Made by a program: the position numbers and the translations under genes. The notes beneath the pieces are model-generated. The model saw only the letters and a program-made list of their open reading frames with translations, did no database searches and had not been told where the DNA came from. Shown piece by piece: positions 6,831-16,016 of a stretch of DNA of 49,224 nt. How positions within the stretch are numbered: position 1 is the first letter of the stretch; each line of letters starts with the position of its first letter. Origin of the DNA: Oscillospiraceae bacterium (GTDB taxonomy: Bacteria > Bacillota_A > Clostridia > Oscillospirales > Oscillospiraceae); the NCBI GenBank assembly GCA_017516785.1, contig JAFXAV010000057.1:1-49224 (forward strand). The letters are read 5' to 3'.

Positions 6831-7268
6831 TTAGAAAAATGTCGTAATCCAATAAACTAATCCGTAAACTACGCTTGCGCTTACACCGTACACAATCACC
6901 GGGCCGGCGATGGTGAACATCTTTGCCGCGGTTCCCAGGATCATGCCCTCTGTTTTAAATTCCACTGCCGGGGCAGAAATGGAATTGGCAAAGCCTGTGA
7001 TGGGCACCAGGGTTCCGGCTCCGGCATATTTTGCGATATTGTCATAAAGGCTCAGTCCTGTCAGCAGCGCAGACAGCACTACCAGAGTCATGGATGCAGC
7101 CGCTGAGGCATTGTCTTTTTCAAGTCCCTGTCCCGAATACCAGTTGATGAAAAACTGCCCCAGAACGCAGATCAGTCCTCCGATGCAAAATGCTCCCAGA
7201 CAGTCCCGCCACATGGGCGATTTGGGACTCATCTGCTGCACCAGTTTTCCATATTCTTTATCCGTCAT
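6831..7268 (-). CDS. spoVAC: Stage V sporulation protein AC
   Basis: 145 aa, full length for SpoVAC. Hallmarks are DCLGAFCIGGLICVLGQ near residue 22, the polytopic core LSALLTGLSLYDNIAKYAGA, VPITGFANSI, and the tail EGMILGTAAKMFTIAGP. The start at 7268 fits the family start MTDKEYGKL and has GGAGGGA upstream. SpoVAC belongs to the channel that moves Ca2+-dipicolinate across the inner forespore membrane during sporulation and germination. The usual partners spoVAD and spoVAE are absent here. Downstream the locus is occupied by the spoVAC-tail cassette array. A sigma-G promoter was not identified. Confidence 0.93.
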   Translation of the reverse strand: MTDKEYGKLVQQMSPKSPMWRDCLGAFCIGGLICVLGQFFINWYSGQGLEKDNASAAASMTLVVLSALLTGLSLYDNIAKYAGAGTLVPITGFANSISAPAVEFKTEGMILGTAAKMFTIAGPVIVYGVSASVVYGLVYWITTFF

Positions 7269-7331
7269 CTCGATCCCTCCGGTTTCAGTATGCCCGGCAT
7301 ACATTTTTCCATACTGAACCGATATATGGTC

Positions 7332-7360
7332 TTGATATTGACTATAAATGATGATATGAT
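7332..7360 (+). promoter_or_regulatory. Sigma-A type promoter of TraB/GumN lipoprotein gene
   Basis: TTGATA, 17-base spacer, TATGAT, 32 bases before the start codon. GAGAGGAAGG gives the ribosome site. Confidence 0.7.
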
Positions 7361-7392
7361 AATTTAATCAAAAAAGAGAGGAAGGTAATACT

Positions 7393-9723
7393 ATGACCCG
7401 ACACAGAAGAATTCTTGCCCTGCTACTGTGCGCCGTGATGCTCTTTGGCATGTTCGGATGTTCCAAGGAACCCGCCGCCACCGAAGCACCCACCGCAGCA
7501 CCTACTGCCCCCCCTCCCACGGAGCCCCCCGCAGAGGCACTCTATGTCCAGGCCGCTGACCTTCTGGAAGCAGCCTCCGGCATGGAACTGAATCTGACCA
7601 CCACCAAGACCATCACCATCGGCACCGAAACCTTCAAGGAAGTTTCCACCCAGGTGGTTACCCTCGCCGGTATCGGCACCGACGCTCTGAAGGCTACCCT
7701 GTCCGATACCTTCGTGATTGATGATTATTACGAAGAGTATGACGAATACTTCGAGGGCGGTATCCTCTACACCGCTGTGGATGCCTCCCGCTTCCAGGGA
7801 TCCATGACCCAGGAGGAATTCCTCTCCCGGTTCGCTCCCGCCATTTTGCTGGATGAGACCCTCTACGGGGAAATTACCTCCGAAGAAGTGGTCCGGGGTA
7901 CCCTGATCACCTTCAGCGCTCCCACCGCTGCCGAAACCTGGGCACTGCCCGAAGGCGCGGAATTCATCTCCGCCGAGGGTTCTGCCCTGATCGGAGAAGA
8001 CGGCACCCTGTCCCGCTCCATCTACGCCATCGAATATGTGGAAAACACCTTCCCTGTGAAGCTGGAAGTCAAGGCAGAAGCTGTGGCAAACAATGCCATC
8101 GAAGTGAAGGCCCCTGCCGACCTGACCGCCTATCAGGAGGTCACATCCATCGATGCCATCAGAGTTGCGGAAAACGCACTGCTGCGCCTGTATGCATCCA
8201 CTACAGTCTCCACCACCATCAATGAAACCATCGTCAGCCAGGCTGCCGCCTATACCCAGACGGAACAGACCGTCCTCCACTACTCCGGTCTCGGCAACAC
8301 CCATGCCGCCGACATGGATTACACCATCACCATCTTCCAGAATGGTGCCTCCGACACCTATACCCAGAATGAGCATTTCGAGGATGGCCAGTATTCCACC
8401 TCCTCTTCCGATGCTCCTTCCGAAATCGACGATTCCATCAATGCCGCCTCCATGCAGAATTATGAGCGGAACATTGCAAGTGAGAATCTGCTGGCTGAGG
8501 ATCGCTTCCAGAATATGACCATCGAAGAAATCGGCGGCCTGCTCTATCTGGAACTGGATCCCACCGATGAATTCGGTGAGGATATGAACCACTATATCTG
8601 CTCCAGAATCTTCGGCAACGAGGAACTGCTGAACCGGGAAGCTTCCGCCTACCGCACCGATACCACCACCTACAATCTGACCGTGGATCCCGCCACTGGT
8701 TTCCCTCTGTCCGTTGGTATCGTCTACAGCGGCACCCACACCATCGACGGCAAGGATTACACCCTGGCTCTGGAAACCGCCCAGACCTTCCAGCTGGCAA
8801 ACGAAGCTACCCTGGAAGCCATCACCGGCGAAGCTTCCGCTGCAGCAGAGCCTGAAGAGGCTGCAACTCCCCTGCTCTACCACGTCACCGGCGCTGAAGG
8901 CCAGGAAATGTGGCTGATGGGTACCATCCACGTAGGCGATGCGCGCACCGCATACCTGCCCGACGCCGTCTATGCCGCACTGGATTCCTCCGATGCCCTG
9001 GCTGTAGAATGCGATACTGTGGCATTTGAAGAAAAGGCCGCCACCGATGCCGACCTGGCAGCCCAGATGGCCGCCCTCTACATCAACGCCGACAACACCC
9101 CCACCAAGGACCTTCTGGATGAAGAAGTCTACAACAAGGCCATCAAGCTTCTGAAAGCCAGTGGCAGCTATGCCATTACCACCGAACTGATGAAGCCTTT
9201 CTTCTGGAGTCAGGCCATCGACAATTTCTATATCGGTCTTCCCTACGGTCTGTCCTCTGACCGGGGCGTGGATGTTCAGCTGATGGAGCGCGCCAAGGAA
9301 AAGGGTATCGAGCTGCGGGAAATCGAATCCGTCATGTTCCAGCTGGAGATGCTCAGCAATTACTCCACCGAACTGCAGATTCTGCTGCTGGAAATGTCTC
9401 TGGAGCCCACCGCTGCTGAAGTCTGCGCTGAAACCCGGAATATGTACGAACTGTGGTGCCGGGGCGACGAAGCTGCCCTGCGGGAACTGCTGAACGAGGA
9501 AGCTTCTGATCTCACCGAGGAAGAAATGAAGCTCTACGAAGAGTACACAAAGGCCATGCTGACCGACCGGAATGACGGCATGCTGAAGGTTGCCATCGAG
9601 TATCTGGAAAGCGGCGATACCGTGTTCTACGCCGTAGGCCTTGCCCATCTGCTTCAGGGCAACGGCCTGGTGGATGCCCTCCGGGCAGCAGGCTACACCG
9701 TAGAAGCCATTACTTACGCCTAA
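7393..9723 (+). CDS. TraB/GumN family lipoprotein with large N-terminal domain
   Basis: 776 aa. A lipoprotein signal peptide (LFGMFGC, lipid Cys about residue 23) is followed by a Pro/Thr/Ala-rich linker. A 440-residue region of mainly beta sequence follows, resembling extracytoplasmic LolA/DUF-like lipoprotein domains. Residues about 490-776 form a TraB/PrgY/GumN domain: MWLMGTIHVGD, then GLSSDRGVDVQLMERAKEKG, then YAVGLAHLLQGNGLVDALR. The two GxxH-type motifs (GTIH, GLAH) define the Tiki/TraB fold, which includes metal-dependent proteases. Typical GumN proteins have about 300 residues, so the N-terminal half is an addition. It probably acts at the outer face of the membrane. It is a single-gene unit with its own promoter and terminator. 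Confidence 0.88.
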   Translation: MTRHRRILALLLCAVMLFGMFGCSKEPAATEAPTAAPTAPPPTEPPAEALYVQAADLLEAASGMELNLTTTKTITIGTETFKEVSTQVVTLAGIGTDALKATLSDTFVIDDYYEEYDEYFEGGILYTAVDASRFQGSMTQEEFLSRFAPAILLDETLYGEITSEEVVRGTLITFSAPTAAETWALPEGAEFISAEGSALIGEDGTLSRSIYAIEYVENTFPVKLEVKAEAVANNAIEVKAPADLTAYQEVTSIDAIRVAENALLRLYASTTVSTTINETIVSQAAAYTQTEQTVLHYSGLGNTHAADMDYTITIFQNGASDTYTQNEHFEDGQYSTSSSDAPSEIDDSINAASMQNYERNIASENLLAEDRFQNMTIEEIGGLLYLELDPTDEFGEDMNHYICSRIFGNEELLNREASAYRTDTTTYNLTVDPATGFPLSVGIVYSGTHTIDGKDYTLALETAQTFQLANEATLEAITGEASAAAEPEEAATPLLYHVTGAEGQEMWLMGTIHVGDARTAYLPDAVYAALDSSDALAVECDTVAFEEKAATDADLAAQMAALYINADNTPTKDLLDEEVYNKAIKLLKASGSYAITTELMKPFFWSQAIDNFYIGLPYGLSSDRGVDVQLMERAKEKGIELREIESVMFQLEMLSNYSTELQILLLEMSLEPTAAEVCAETRNMYELWCRGDEAALRELLNEEASDLTEEEMKLYEEYTKAMLTDRNDGMLKVAIEYLESGDTVFYAVGLAHLLQGNGLVDALRAAGYTVEAITYA

Positions 9724-9737
9724 ATCCCCATAAAAAG

Positions 9738-9770
9738 AAGCCGTGCTGCTTAAGCAGCACGGCTTTTCTT
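9738..9770. terminator. Bidirectional terminator between GumN-like gene and mtnN
   Basis: A 13-bp stem (AAGCCGTGCTGCT/AGCAGCACGGCTT) with a very short loop and TTTTCTTT. Confidence 0.9.
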
Positions 9771-9777
9771 TGTTTCG

Positions 9778-10482
9778 TTATTCTGCATCCTTAATCTGCT
9801 TCGCCATGGTCATGGTGACCTGAGCGCAGCGCTGGGCGGCAATCCGCTCAAAGGTGGGATAATCCATATCCGCAGAGTCATCGGCCTTGTCGGAAATGGC
9901 CCGGATAATCACAAAGGGAGTCCGGTTCCGGTAGGCCGCATGGGCGATGGCAGTACCCTCCATTTCAGTGCAGATGGCGCCGGTGTGATCGATGATGAAT
10001 TCCTTTTTTGCCTTGTCTGCGATGAACTGATCGCCGCTGGCAACTCTGCCCACCTGGCAGTGACCGGGATTCACAGCTTCCGCAGCTGCCACGGCATAGC
10101 CGATCAGCTTGTCATCAGCCATATAGCACAGGGGCATGCCGGGAACCTGACCGATGGGATAGCCGAAGGGACCCACATCGAAGTCATGGTACATGGCATC
10201 CCGGCTGATGACCAGATCACCGATGTCCAGGCCTGCAAAGAGGGAGCCGGCAATACCGGTGTTCACCAGGGCGTTAACGCCGAAGCAGTCACACAGCACC
10301 TGCACGCAGAGGGCAGCATTGACCTTTCCCACGCCGCACTGGACAACCACAGCGGGCAGACCTTCCAGAATACCCTCATAGAACTCCATTCCCGCTTTGG
10401 TGGAAATGGTCAGCTGGCCCATTTTTTCCTTCAGCGTTTCGACTTCTATGTCCATCGCGCCGATAATTCCAAGTTTTGTCAT
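9778..10482 (-). CDS. mtnN: 5'-methylthioadenosine/S-adenosylhomocysteine nucleosidase
   Basis: 234 aa, normal family length. It hydrolyses S-adenosylhomocysteine and methylthioadenosine to adenine plus S-ribosylhomocysteine or methylthioribose, in the cytosol. Motifs are IGAMDIEVETLKEKM at the start, CGVGKVNAALCVQ, the purine-binding TEMEGTAIAHAA and the catalytic-Asp loop ISDKADDSADMDY. The start has GGAGAAAG upstream. It is 11 bases downstream of luxS on the same strand. The two enzymes run successive steps of SAH detoxification and make the AI-2 precursor. Confidence 0.97.
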   Translation of the reverse strand: MTKLGIIGAMDIEVETLKEKMGQLTISTKAGMEFYEGILEGLPAVVVQCGVGKVNAALCVQVLCDCFGVNALVNTGIAGSLFAGLDIGDLVISRDAMYHDFDVGPFGYPIGQVPGMPLCYMADDKLIGYAVAAAEAVNPGHCQVGRVASGDQFIADKAKKEFIIDHTGAICTEMEGTAIAHAAYRNRTPFVIIRAISDKADDSADMDYPTFERIAAQRCAQVTMTMAKQIKDAE

Positions 10483-10493
10483 AGTCTTTCTCC

Positions 10494-10970
10494 TTATTCC
10501 GGGTAAAGCAGATGATCCCGGTCAATATTTTCAAGCAGGGCGGCATACTTTCTGCCCCAGTAATTGGCCATGGGCAGATTCATATCCAGATAGTTGCCGC
10601 AGTCCTTTGCGGAAGCGCCGGGCACTTCGCCCTGGAAATCCCGGATAAACTCAAAAGTAGCCTTCACCAAAGGAACAATCTCTTCAGAAGAATAATCACC
10701 AGCCAGCAGCAGATAAAAACCGGTGCGGCAGCCCATGGGGCCGAAGTAAAGGACCTTTTCCTTCCACTGGGGTTCGTTCCGCAGATAGGTTGCTGCCAGA
10801 TGCTCCATGGTGTGAATTTCGGCGGTATTCATCACCGGCTCCTCATTGGGATTGGTGACGCGCAGATCGAAAGTGGTAACGGTTTCCGCGCCCACTTTAT
10901 CCTTCCGGGAGACATACAGCCCCGGCTGAAGCTTCAGATGGTCGATGGTAAAGCTCGTTATTTTTTCCAT
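10494..10970 (-). CDS. luxS: S-ribosylhomocysteine lyase
   Basis: 158 aa. It cleaves S-ribosylhomocysteine to homocysteine and DPD, the AI-2 precursor. Metal ligands H53 and H57 (EIHTMEHL) and C124 (KDCGNY) and the catalytic C81 (PMGCRTGFY) are all present. The start at 10970 is chosen for the family opening MEKITSF and a GAGGAG site; an upstream ATG at 10991 is not supported. It is first gene of a luxS-mtnN operon with its own promoter at 11009-11037. It serves methyl-cycle recycling and possibly quorum signalling; no Lsr uptake genes are in view. Confidence 0.97.
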   Translation of the reverse strand: MEKITSFTIDHLKLQPGLYVSRKDKVGAETVTTFDLRVTNPNEEPVMNTAEIHTMEHLAATYLRNEPQWKEKVLYFGPMGCRTGFYLLLAGDYSSEEIVPLVKATFEFIRDFQGEVPGASAKDCGNYLDMNLPMANYWGRKYAALLENIDRDHLLYPE

Positions 10971-11008
10971 AGTATACTCCTCTGCATCCATGTATATTTT
11001 CCGCTCCT

Positions 11009-11037
11009 ATCATAACCCAAAGCGGGCCGGATTGCAA
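11009..11037 (-). promoter_or_regulatory. Sigma-A promoter of luxS-mtnN
   Basis: On the minus strand: TTGCAA, 17 bases, TATGAT, about 40 bases before luxS. Confidence 0.7.
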
Positions 11038-11083
11038 GGAAAAAGCAGGAGCCGCGGATTTCTTTCATTATTCAGATGAATTA

Positions 11084-11114
11084 ACTTGCATTTTGGTGAA
11101 AGTGCAAGTATAAT
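11084..11114 (+). promoter_or_regulatory. Promoter with embedded inverted repeat
   Basis: TTGCAT (11086-11091), 17 bases, TATAAT (11109-11114). An inverted repeat ACTTGCA (11084-11090)/TGCAAGT (11103-11109) overlaps both promoter boxes, as an operator would. Confidence 0.7.
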
Positions 11115-11143
11115 AAACTCGACTATACCATGAAGGTGGGATA

Positions 11144-12883
11144 ATGATGAACGAGAACGAATTCAATCTCGATTTTGATTTTGAAAAGGAATACGGCTTT
11201 GATCTTCCCAAGGATGAACCCATCCCTGAAACCGATGAGGATTTCGACCTGGATGCCATTCTGGCAGAGCATTTTACCGAAGAGGAACTGCAGTTTGACG
11301 GCGAATACACCGCCAATTTCGACTACGGTCCCGAGCTGGAGGAACTCCCCTCCACCGATCCTCTGGACGATCCCTATCTTGCTCAGCTGGTGGCCGAAGA
11401 AGCCGATGCCGGTCTGACCAATGAGCCTGCTGCTCCTGTTGAGCAGACCCCTGCTGAGGAAACTCCCGCTGAAAAGCCTGAGACCACTGCCTCCGGAAAA
11501 CCCCGCAAGCCCATCAGCCCCATCCGCAAGTTCAAGAATGAGATGATGCCCCTGATTATCCTGGGGGTGTCCGCTCTTCTGATCCTGATCTTCATCATCG
11601 GCGCTGCCGGCCGTGCCATCACCGCCGCCCGCAACGAAAACGATGCCGCACTGGATGCTTCCGAGTCTCAGATGAGCGAAGCTCAGCGCCTGGAAAATGA
11701 AGCCAAGGAACTGCTGGGCGAAGCTGCCGCTCTGGCTGCCGGCTATGACTATCAGGGCGCCATCGACCTGCTGAACACCTTCAGCGGAGATGCTTCCAAG
11801 TTTGCCGAGATCGACCTGCGCAAGTCCGAGTACGAAATGGCAAAGTCCCAGCTGGTGGCCCACAATGACCCCGGCGAAGTTGCCAACCTCTCCTTCCATG
11901 TGCTGATTGCCGATCCCAGCCGCGCTTTCAAGGACGAGACCTACGGCGGCTCCTATAACAAGAACTTCGTCACCACCGACGAATTTGAAGCCATTCTGAA
12001 CCAGCTGTACGAAAACGACTTCGTCCTGGTTGACATGGACAGCTTCATCGCCGAGAATAACACCGGCGACAAGACCACCTATGAATCCAAGACCCTGTAC
12101 CTGCCCGAGGGCAAGAAGCCCTTCATGATCACCGAGACCTACGGCTATCTGCAGTTCATGGTGGACAGCAACGAAGACGGCGAGCCTGACAAGAACGGCG
12201 GCGGCTTCGCCTCCCGTCTGGTCATCGATGAGAACGGCGAGATCAAGGCTGAAATGGTTGATGCCGACGGCAATACCGTGGTTGGCAACTATGCTCTGGT
12301 CCCCATTCTGAATGACTTCATCGAGGCTCACCCCGACTTCTGCTATCAGGGTTCCCGCGCCATCATCGCCACCACCGGCTACAGCGGCATCTTCGGCTAC
12401 CGCACCATGCCCTCCGTGATTGAATCCAAGGGTCAGGAATACTACGATGCACAGGTCGAAGGCGCCAAGAAGATCGCCGATGCACTGAGAGCCGACGGCT
12501 ATGAAATCGCCTGCTACACCTACGAAAACGTGGACTACGGCAAGATCAACGCCGACTCCATCCAGGCTGACCTGGACAAGTGGAACAAGGAAGTCACCTC
12601 CATCATCGGACCTGTCGACGTCATGGTCTACGCCAAGGAAAGCGACATCAGCTCCACCGGCGCTTACTCCGGCAGCCGCTACACCATCCTGAATGCGGAA
12701 GGCTTCCGCTACTTCATTACCTCCGGCACCAAGCCTGCTGCCACTGTTGCAGGTGAGTATGTCCGTCAGGTTCGCATCATGGTCACCGGCACCCAGATGG
12801 CCCACGCAGCAAGCACCTACACCAACTACTTTGACGCAAAGGCAGTTCTGAACAGCCAGCGCGGCAACGTTCCCCAGAACTAA
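11144..12883 (+). CDS. Membrane-anchored extracellular protein, degenerate polysaccharide-deacetylase-like
   Basis: 579 aa. The N-terminal cytosolic region (1-130) is very acidic at first and then Pro/Ala/Glu rich. One TM helix lies at about 137-160 (MMPLIILGVSALLILIFIIG). A coiled-coil or helical segment at about 165-240 follows. The C-terminal 330 residues are extracellular. That part resembles NodB-type deacetylase barrels (NLSFHVLIADPSRAF, then VTTDEFEAILNQLYENDF, then AHPDFCYQGSRAIIATTGYSG). The canonical metal-binding Asp/His set is not evident, so catalysis is doubtful. It may be a wall-polymer binding protein. It is monocistronic, with a strong promoter and terminator. Confidence 0.65.
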   Translation: MMNENEFNLDFDFEKEYGFDLPKDEPIPETDEDFDLDAILAEHFTEEELQFDGEYTANFDYGPELEELPSTDPLDDPYLAQLVAEEADAGLTNEPAAPVEQTPAEETPAEKPETTASGKPRKPISPIRKFKNEMMPLIILGVSALLILIFIIGAAGRAITAARNENDAALDASESQMSEAQRLENEAKELLGEAAALAAGYDYQGAIDLLNTFSGDASKFAEIDLRKSEYEMAKSQLVAHNDPGEVANLSFHVLIADPSRAFKDETYGGSYNKNFVTTDEFEAILNQLYENDFVLVDMDSFIAENNTGDKTTYESKTLYLPEGKKPFMITETYGYLQFMVDSNEDGEPDKNGGGFASRLVIDENGEIKAEMVDADGNTVVGNYALVPILNDFIEAHPDFCYQGSRAIIATTGYSGIFGYRTMPSVIESKGQEYYDAQVEGAKKIADALRADGYEIACYTYENVDYGKINADSIQADLDKWNKEVTSIIGPVDVMVYAKESDISSTGAYSGSRYTILNAEGFRYFITSGTKPAATVAGEYVRQVRIMVTGTQMAHAASTYTNYFDAKAVLNSQRGNVPQN

Positions 12884-12891
12884 ACCTACAC

Positions 12892-12924
12892 AAAGTGCGC
12901 CGGAACAATCCGGCGCACTTTTTT
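12892..12924 (+). terminator. Rho-independent terminator
   Basis: AAAGTGCGCCGG/CCGGCGCACTTT stem with a 6-base loop and a T tract. It lies just before the ribosome site of the DUF1653 gene, so that gene may depend on readthrough or its own start. Confidence 0.88.
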
Positions 12925-12936
12925 ACGGAGGAAATC

Positions 12937-13149
12937 ATGGAACTGAAACCAGGAAAATACCGCCATTTCAAAGGCAAGGAATATGAAGTAATCGGCACCG
13001 CATCCCACTCTGAGACTCTGGAACCCATGGTTGTCTACCGGGCCCTCTACGGCGAGGGCGGCCTGTGGGTCAGACCCCTTTCCATGTGGACGGAGCAGGT
13101 GGACAGGGAGGACTTTCACGGCCCCCGCTTCCAGTATATCGGCGAATAA
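12937..13149 (+). CDS. DUF1653 family protein
   Basis: 70 aa, full length for the family. It opens MELKPGKYRHFKGKEYEVIG and continues with VVYRALYGEGGLWVRPLSMW, the DUF1653 pattern of a small beta-barrel. The start at 12937 has GGAGGAA upstream. Function is unknown; homologues occur widely as free-standing small proteins. It sits between two terminators, convergent with uvrB. Confidence 0.92.
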   Translation: MELKPGKYRHFKGKEYEVIGTASHSETLEPMVVYRALYGEGGLWVRPLSMWTEQVDREDFHGPRFQYIGE

Positions 13150-13155
13150 GCAAAT

Positions 13156-13188
13156 CCCCGGCTGAAAACCAGCCGGGGTTCACTTTTT
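13156..13188. terminator. Bidirectional terminator between DUF1653 gene and uvrB
   Basis: CCCCGGCTG/CAGCCGGGG stem, then CACTTTTTAT on the plus strand. It also ends uvrB on the other strand. Confidence 0.85.
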
Positions 13189-15154
13189 ATAATCCGTTGC
13201 CGCGAAGCTCGATGATCTGGTCCCGCAGGACAGCGGCGTACTCGTACTCCATCATCCGGGCGGCTTCCTTCATCTGCTTCTCGAGGCGGGCAATTTCCTT
13301 TTCCTTCTCTGCCTTCGTCATCTTCACGCCGGTTCTGCCCTTGCGCTCGGCAGTGGGAGAAGAGATTTCAATCAGGTCACGGACGGACTTGATAACCGTC
13401 TTGGGCACAATGCCATGGGCCTCGTTATAGGCATTCTGAATCTCACGGCGGCGGGCAGTCTCATCGATGGCGGCCCGCATGGATGCGGTGATGTTGTCCG
13501 CATACATGATAACCTTGCCGTCGGCATTTCGCGCCGCACGGCCGATGGTCTGGATCAGGCTGGTTTCGCTTCTCAGGAAACCTTCCTTGTCCGCATCCAG
13601 AATGGCCACCAGGCTCACCTCCGGCAGGTCCAGACCTTCACGGAGCAGGTTGATGCCCACGAGAACATCAAACTTTGCCATACGCAGATCACGGATGATC
13701 TCCATGCGCTCCATAGCGCCGATGTCCGAGTGCATGTAGCGGACCTTGATTCCTGCCTTCTGCAGGTACACCGTCAGGTCCTCCGCCATCTTCTTGGTCA
13801 GGGTGGTCACCAGAACACGCTCATTCCGGGCGGTACGGGCATTGATCTCTCCGATCAGGTCATCGATCTGACCATCGATAGGCCGGACCTCCACTTCAGG
13901 ATCCAGAAGGCCCGTGGGACGGATCACCTGCTCCACAGTCTGTCCGGAGCGGGTCCGCTCATATTCGGCAGGTGTTGCAGAGACATAGATCACCTGATTG
14001 ATCTTTTCGTCGAATTCCTTGAAATTCAGAGGCCGGTTGTCATAGGCCGAAGGCAGGCGGAAACCATAGTTTACAAGAGAATCCTTGCGGCTCCGGTCGC
14101 CGGCATACATGGCCCGGCACTGGGGCAGGGTCACGTGGCTTTCGTCAATGAACATCAGGAAATCATCGGGAAAATAGTCCAGAAGTGTGGTAGGTGGTGT
14201 ACCGGGGGCACGGCCCTGAATGACTCTGGAGTAGTTTTCGATGCCATTGCAGAAGCCGATTTCCGTCAGCATTTCCAGGTCATAGGCCGTCCGCTGCGCA
14301 ATTCTCTGGGCTTCGATCAGCTTGTCATGGGCCCGGAACCAGGCCACCTGCTCATCGCACTCCCGCTGAATCTCCATCATGGCCCGGTGGAGCTTTTCCT
14401 TGGAGGCAACATAGTGAGATGCAGGATAAATGGCCACATGGTCGATGTAGCGCTCCGCCATGCCGGACACGGCGTTGATTTCAGAAATCCGGTCGATTTC
14501 GTCGCCGAAGAATTCCACCCGGATGGCCCGTCCGGACCAGTAGGCAGGGTAGATTTCCAGCGTATCGCCCCGGACACGGAACTTGTTACGGGAAAAATCC
14601 AGGTCATTGCGCTCATAGCGGATTTCCGTCAGCTGGCGGAGGATATCATCGATGGGCCTCTCCTGACCCACACGAAGGGACACCACCATGCTCTTGTAGT
14701 CGATGGGGTCACCCAGACCGTAAAGGCAGCTGACAGAGGACACCACAATCACATCCCGCCGTTCAAAGAGAGCCGAGGTTGCAGAGTGGCGCAAGCGGTC
14801 GATTTCCTCGTTGATGGAGGCATCCTTTTCGATGTAGGTATCGGTATGGGCGATGTAGGCTTCCGGCTGGTAGTAATCGTAATAGGAGATGAAATACTCC
14901 ACCGCGTTGTTGGGAAAAAACTCCCGGAACTCAGAACAAAGCTGGGCCGCCAGGGTTTTGTTGTGAGCCAGCACCAGGGTGGGCCGGTTCAGCTTTTCAA
15001 TGACGGACGCCATGGTGAAGGTCTTGCCGGAGCCGGTGACACCCAGCAGTGTCTGCTCCCGCAGACCCCAGTTCACACCGTTGACCAGGCCGGTGATGGC
15101 CTCCGGCTGGTCGCCGGAGGGGCGGTATTCGGAAACCAGTTTGAACTTGTCCAT
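13187..15154 (-). CDS. uvrB: UvrABC system protein B
   Basis: 655 aa, typical length. UvrB is the damage-verifying helicase-like subunit of nucleotide excision repair. Seen are Walker [11 protein letters not shown] (about residue 38), the beta-hairpin region [10 protein letters not shown], the DESH box ([10 protein letters not shown]), motif [11 protein letters not shown], and a C-terminal UVR motif that pairs with UvrC. The start has GGAGGTG upstream. It lies two bases downstream of radC, so a radC-uvrB operon is likely. uvrA is on the same strand further upstream; uvrC is not in the window. Confidence 0.98.
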   Translation of the reverse strand: MDKFKLVSEYRPSGDQPEAITGLVNGVNWGLREQTLLGVTGSGKTFTMASVIEKLNRPTLVLAHNKTLAAQLCSEFREFFPNNAVEYFISYYDYYQPEAYIAHTDTYIEKDASINEEIDRLRHSATSALFERRDVIVVSSVSCLYGLGDPIDYKSMVVSLRVGQERPIDDILRQLTEIRYERNDLDFSRNKFRVRGDTLEIYPAYWSGRAIRVEFFGDEIDRISEINAVSGMAERYIDHVAIYPASHYVASKEKLHRAMMEIQRECDEQVAWFRAHDKLIEAQRIAQRTAYDLEMLTEIGFCNGIENYSRVIQGRAPGTPPTTLLDYFPDDFLMFIDESHVTLPQCRAMYAGDRSRKDSLVNYGFRLPSAYDNRPLNFKEFDEKINQVIYVSATPAEYERTRSGQTVEQVIRPTGLLDPEVEVRPIDGQIDDLIGEINARTARNERVLVTTLTKKMAEDLTVYLQKAGIKVRYMHSDIGAMERMEIIRDLRMAKFDVLVGINLLREGLDLPEVSLVAILDADKEGFLRSETSLIQTIGRAARNADGKVIMYADNITASMRAAIDETARRREIQNAYNEAHGIVPKTVIKSVRDLIEISSPTAERKGRTGVKMTKAEKEKEIARLEKQMKEAARMMEYEYAAVLRDQIIELRGNGL

Positions 15155-15156
15155 CT

Positions 15157-15876
15157 TTACACCTCCAGACGGCAGTCTTCGTAACGATAAAGCCCGGACT
15201 GGGCCAGAGAAACATAGTCATCATTGGCGACAATGATGTGGTCTGTCAGAATCACATCCACGCCATCGAGAGCCGCCGCCACCCGGCGGGTCACCTGCAC
15301 ATCTTCCACAGAAGGCAACGCAATGCCGCTGGGATGGTTGTGGGCCAGCACCACGGAGCTTGCCTTGACAGAAAGAGACAGCTCCACAATTTTTCGAATG
15401 GAAACTCCAGCGGAATTGATGTCTCCCTCCCCTACTTCCCGGCAGCAGATCACCTGACAGCCTGCATCCATGCACAGAGCAAATACGGTCTCATGCTGAC
15501 GGCCGATGTAATGGGACATGAGGTAATCGCCGCATTCATCGATGGTCCGCAGCACCTTCTTCTGATTGGCGCTGTCCACCATGTAACGTCTCGCCACCTG
15601 GGGCAGCATCTTCAGATAGGTGGCAGCATTCAGGGAGATATAGTCGATTTTCATCAGATCCTCGACACTGGCATCCAGAACCGCAGATAGAGAACCAAAT
15701 TTATCCCAAAGCTTATGGGCGATTTCATTGGTGTCCCGCCTTGGGATGCAGTAGAACAGCATCAGCTCCAGGGCCTGATAGTCTGTAAATCCGTCCAGAC
15801 CTTCCTCCAGAAAGCGGTTTTTCAGCCGTTCTCTGTGATTTTTATGGATCTGTTCCTTTTTCTCAAGCTCCGCCAT
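15157..15876 (-). CDS. radC: RadC family JAB/MPN domain protein
   Basis: 239 aa. An N-terminal helix-hairpin-helix-like part ([13 protein letters not shown] to about residue 100) precedes the MPN/JAB+ metalloprotease-like domain. The zinc motif is [20 protein letters not shown] (HxHPxG...D), with an upstream Glu around [13 protein letters not shown]. The start has GAGGT upstream. Despite the name, its role in DNA repair is disputed; the biochemical function is not established. It is first gene of the radC-uvrB pair and divergent from the kinase-like gene. Confidence 0.95.
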   Translation of the reverse strand: MAELEKKEQIHKNHRERLKNRFLEEGLDGFTDYQALELMLFYCIPRRDTNEIAHKLWDKFGSLSAVLDASVEDLMKIDYISLNAATYLKMLPQVARRYMVDSANQKKVLRTIDECGDYLMSHYIGRQHETVFALCMDAGCQVICCREVGEGDINSAGVSIRKIVELSLSVKASSVVLAHNHPSGIALPSVEDVQVTRRVAAALDGVDVILTDHIIVANDDYVSLAQSGLYRYEDCRLEV

Positions 15877-16016
15877 AATCTTTTACCTCGTCTTCGTTTC
15901 CACTTGCTATTTTTCCTCTTTTTCGTTAGAATATGGACATAGGTCAGTTTCTGTCGGAATTTCCGACGAAACATTCCCCGCATTCTGCACAAGCTACCAC
16001 CATGAGGAGGATCATC

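Noticed and set aside
7423..9648. 741-codon open frame on the minus strand inside the GumN-like gene
   Set aside because: It is antisense to a gene with clear signal peptide and TraB/GumN motifs; its Gly/Gln/His-rich product is the usual shadow of GC-rich codon use and has no ribosome site.
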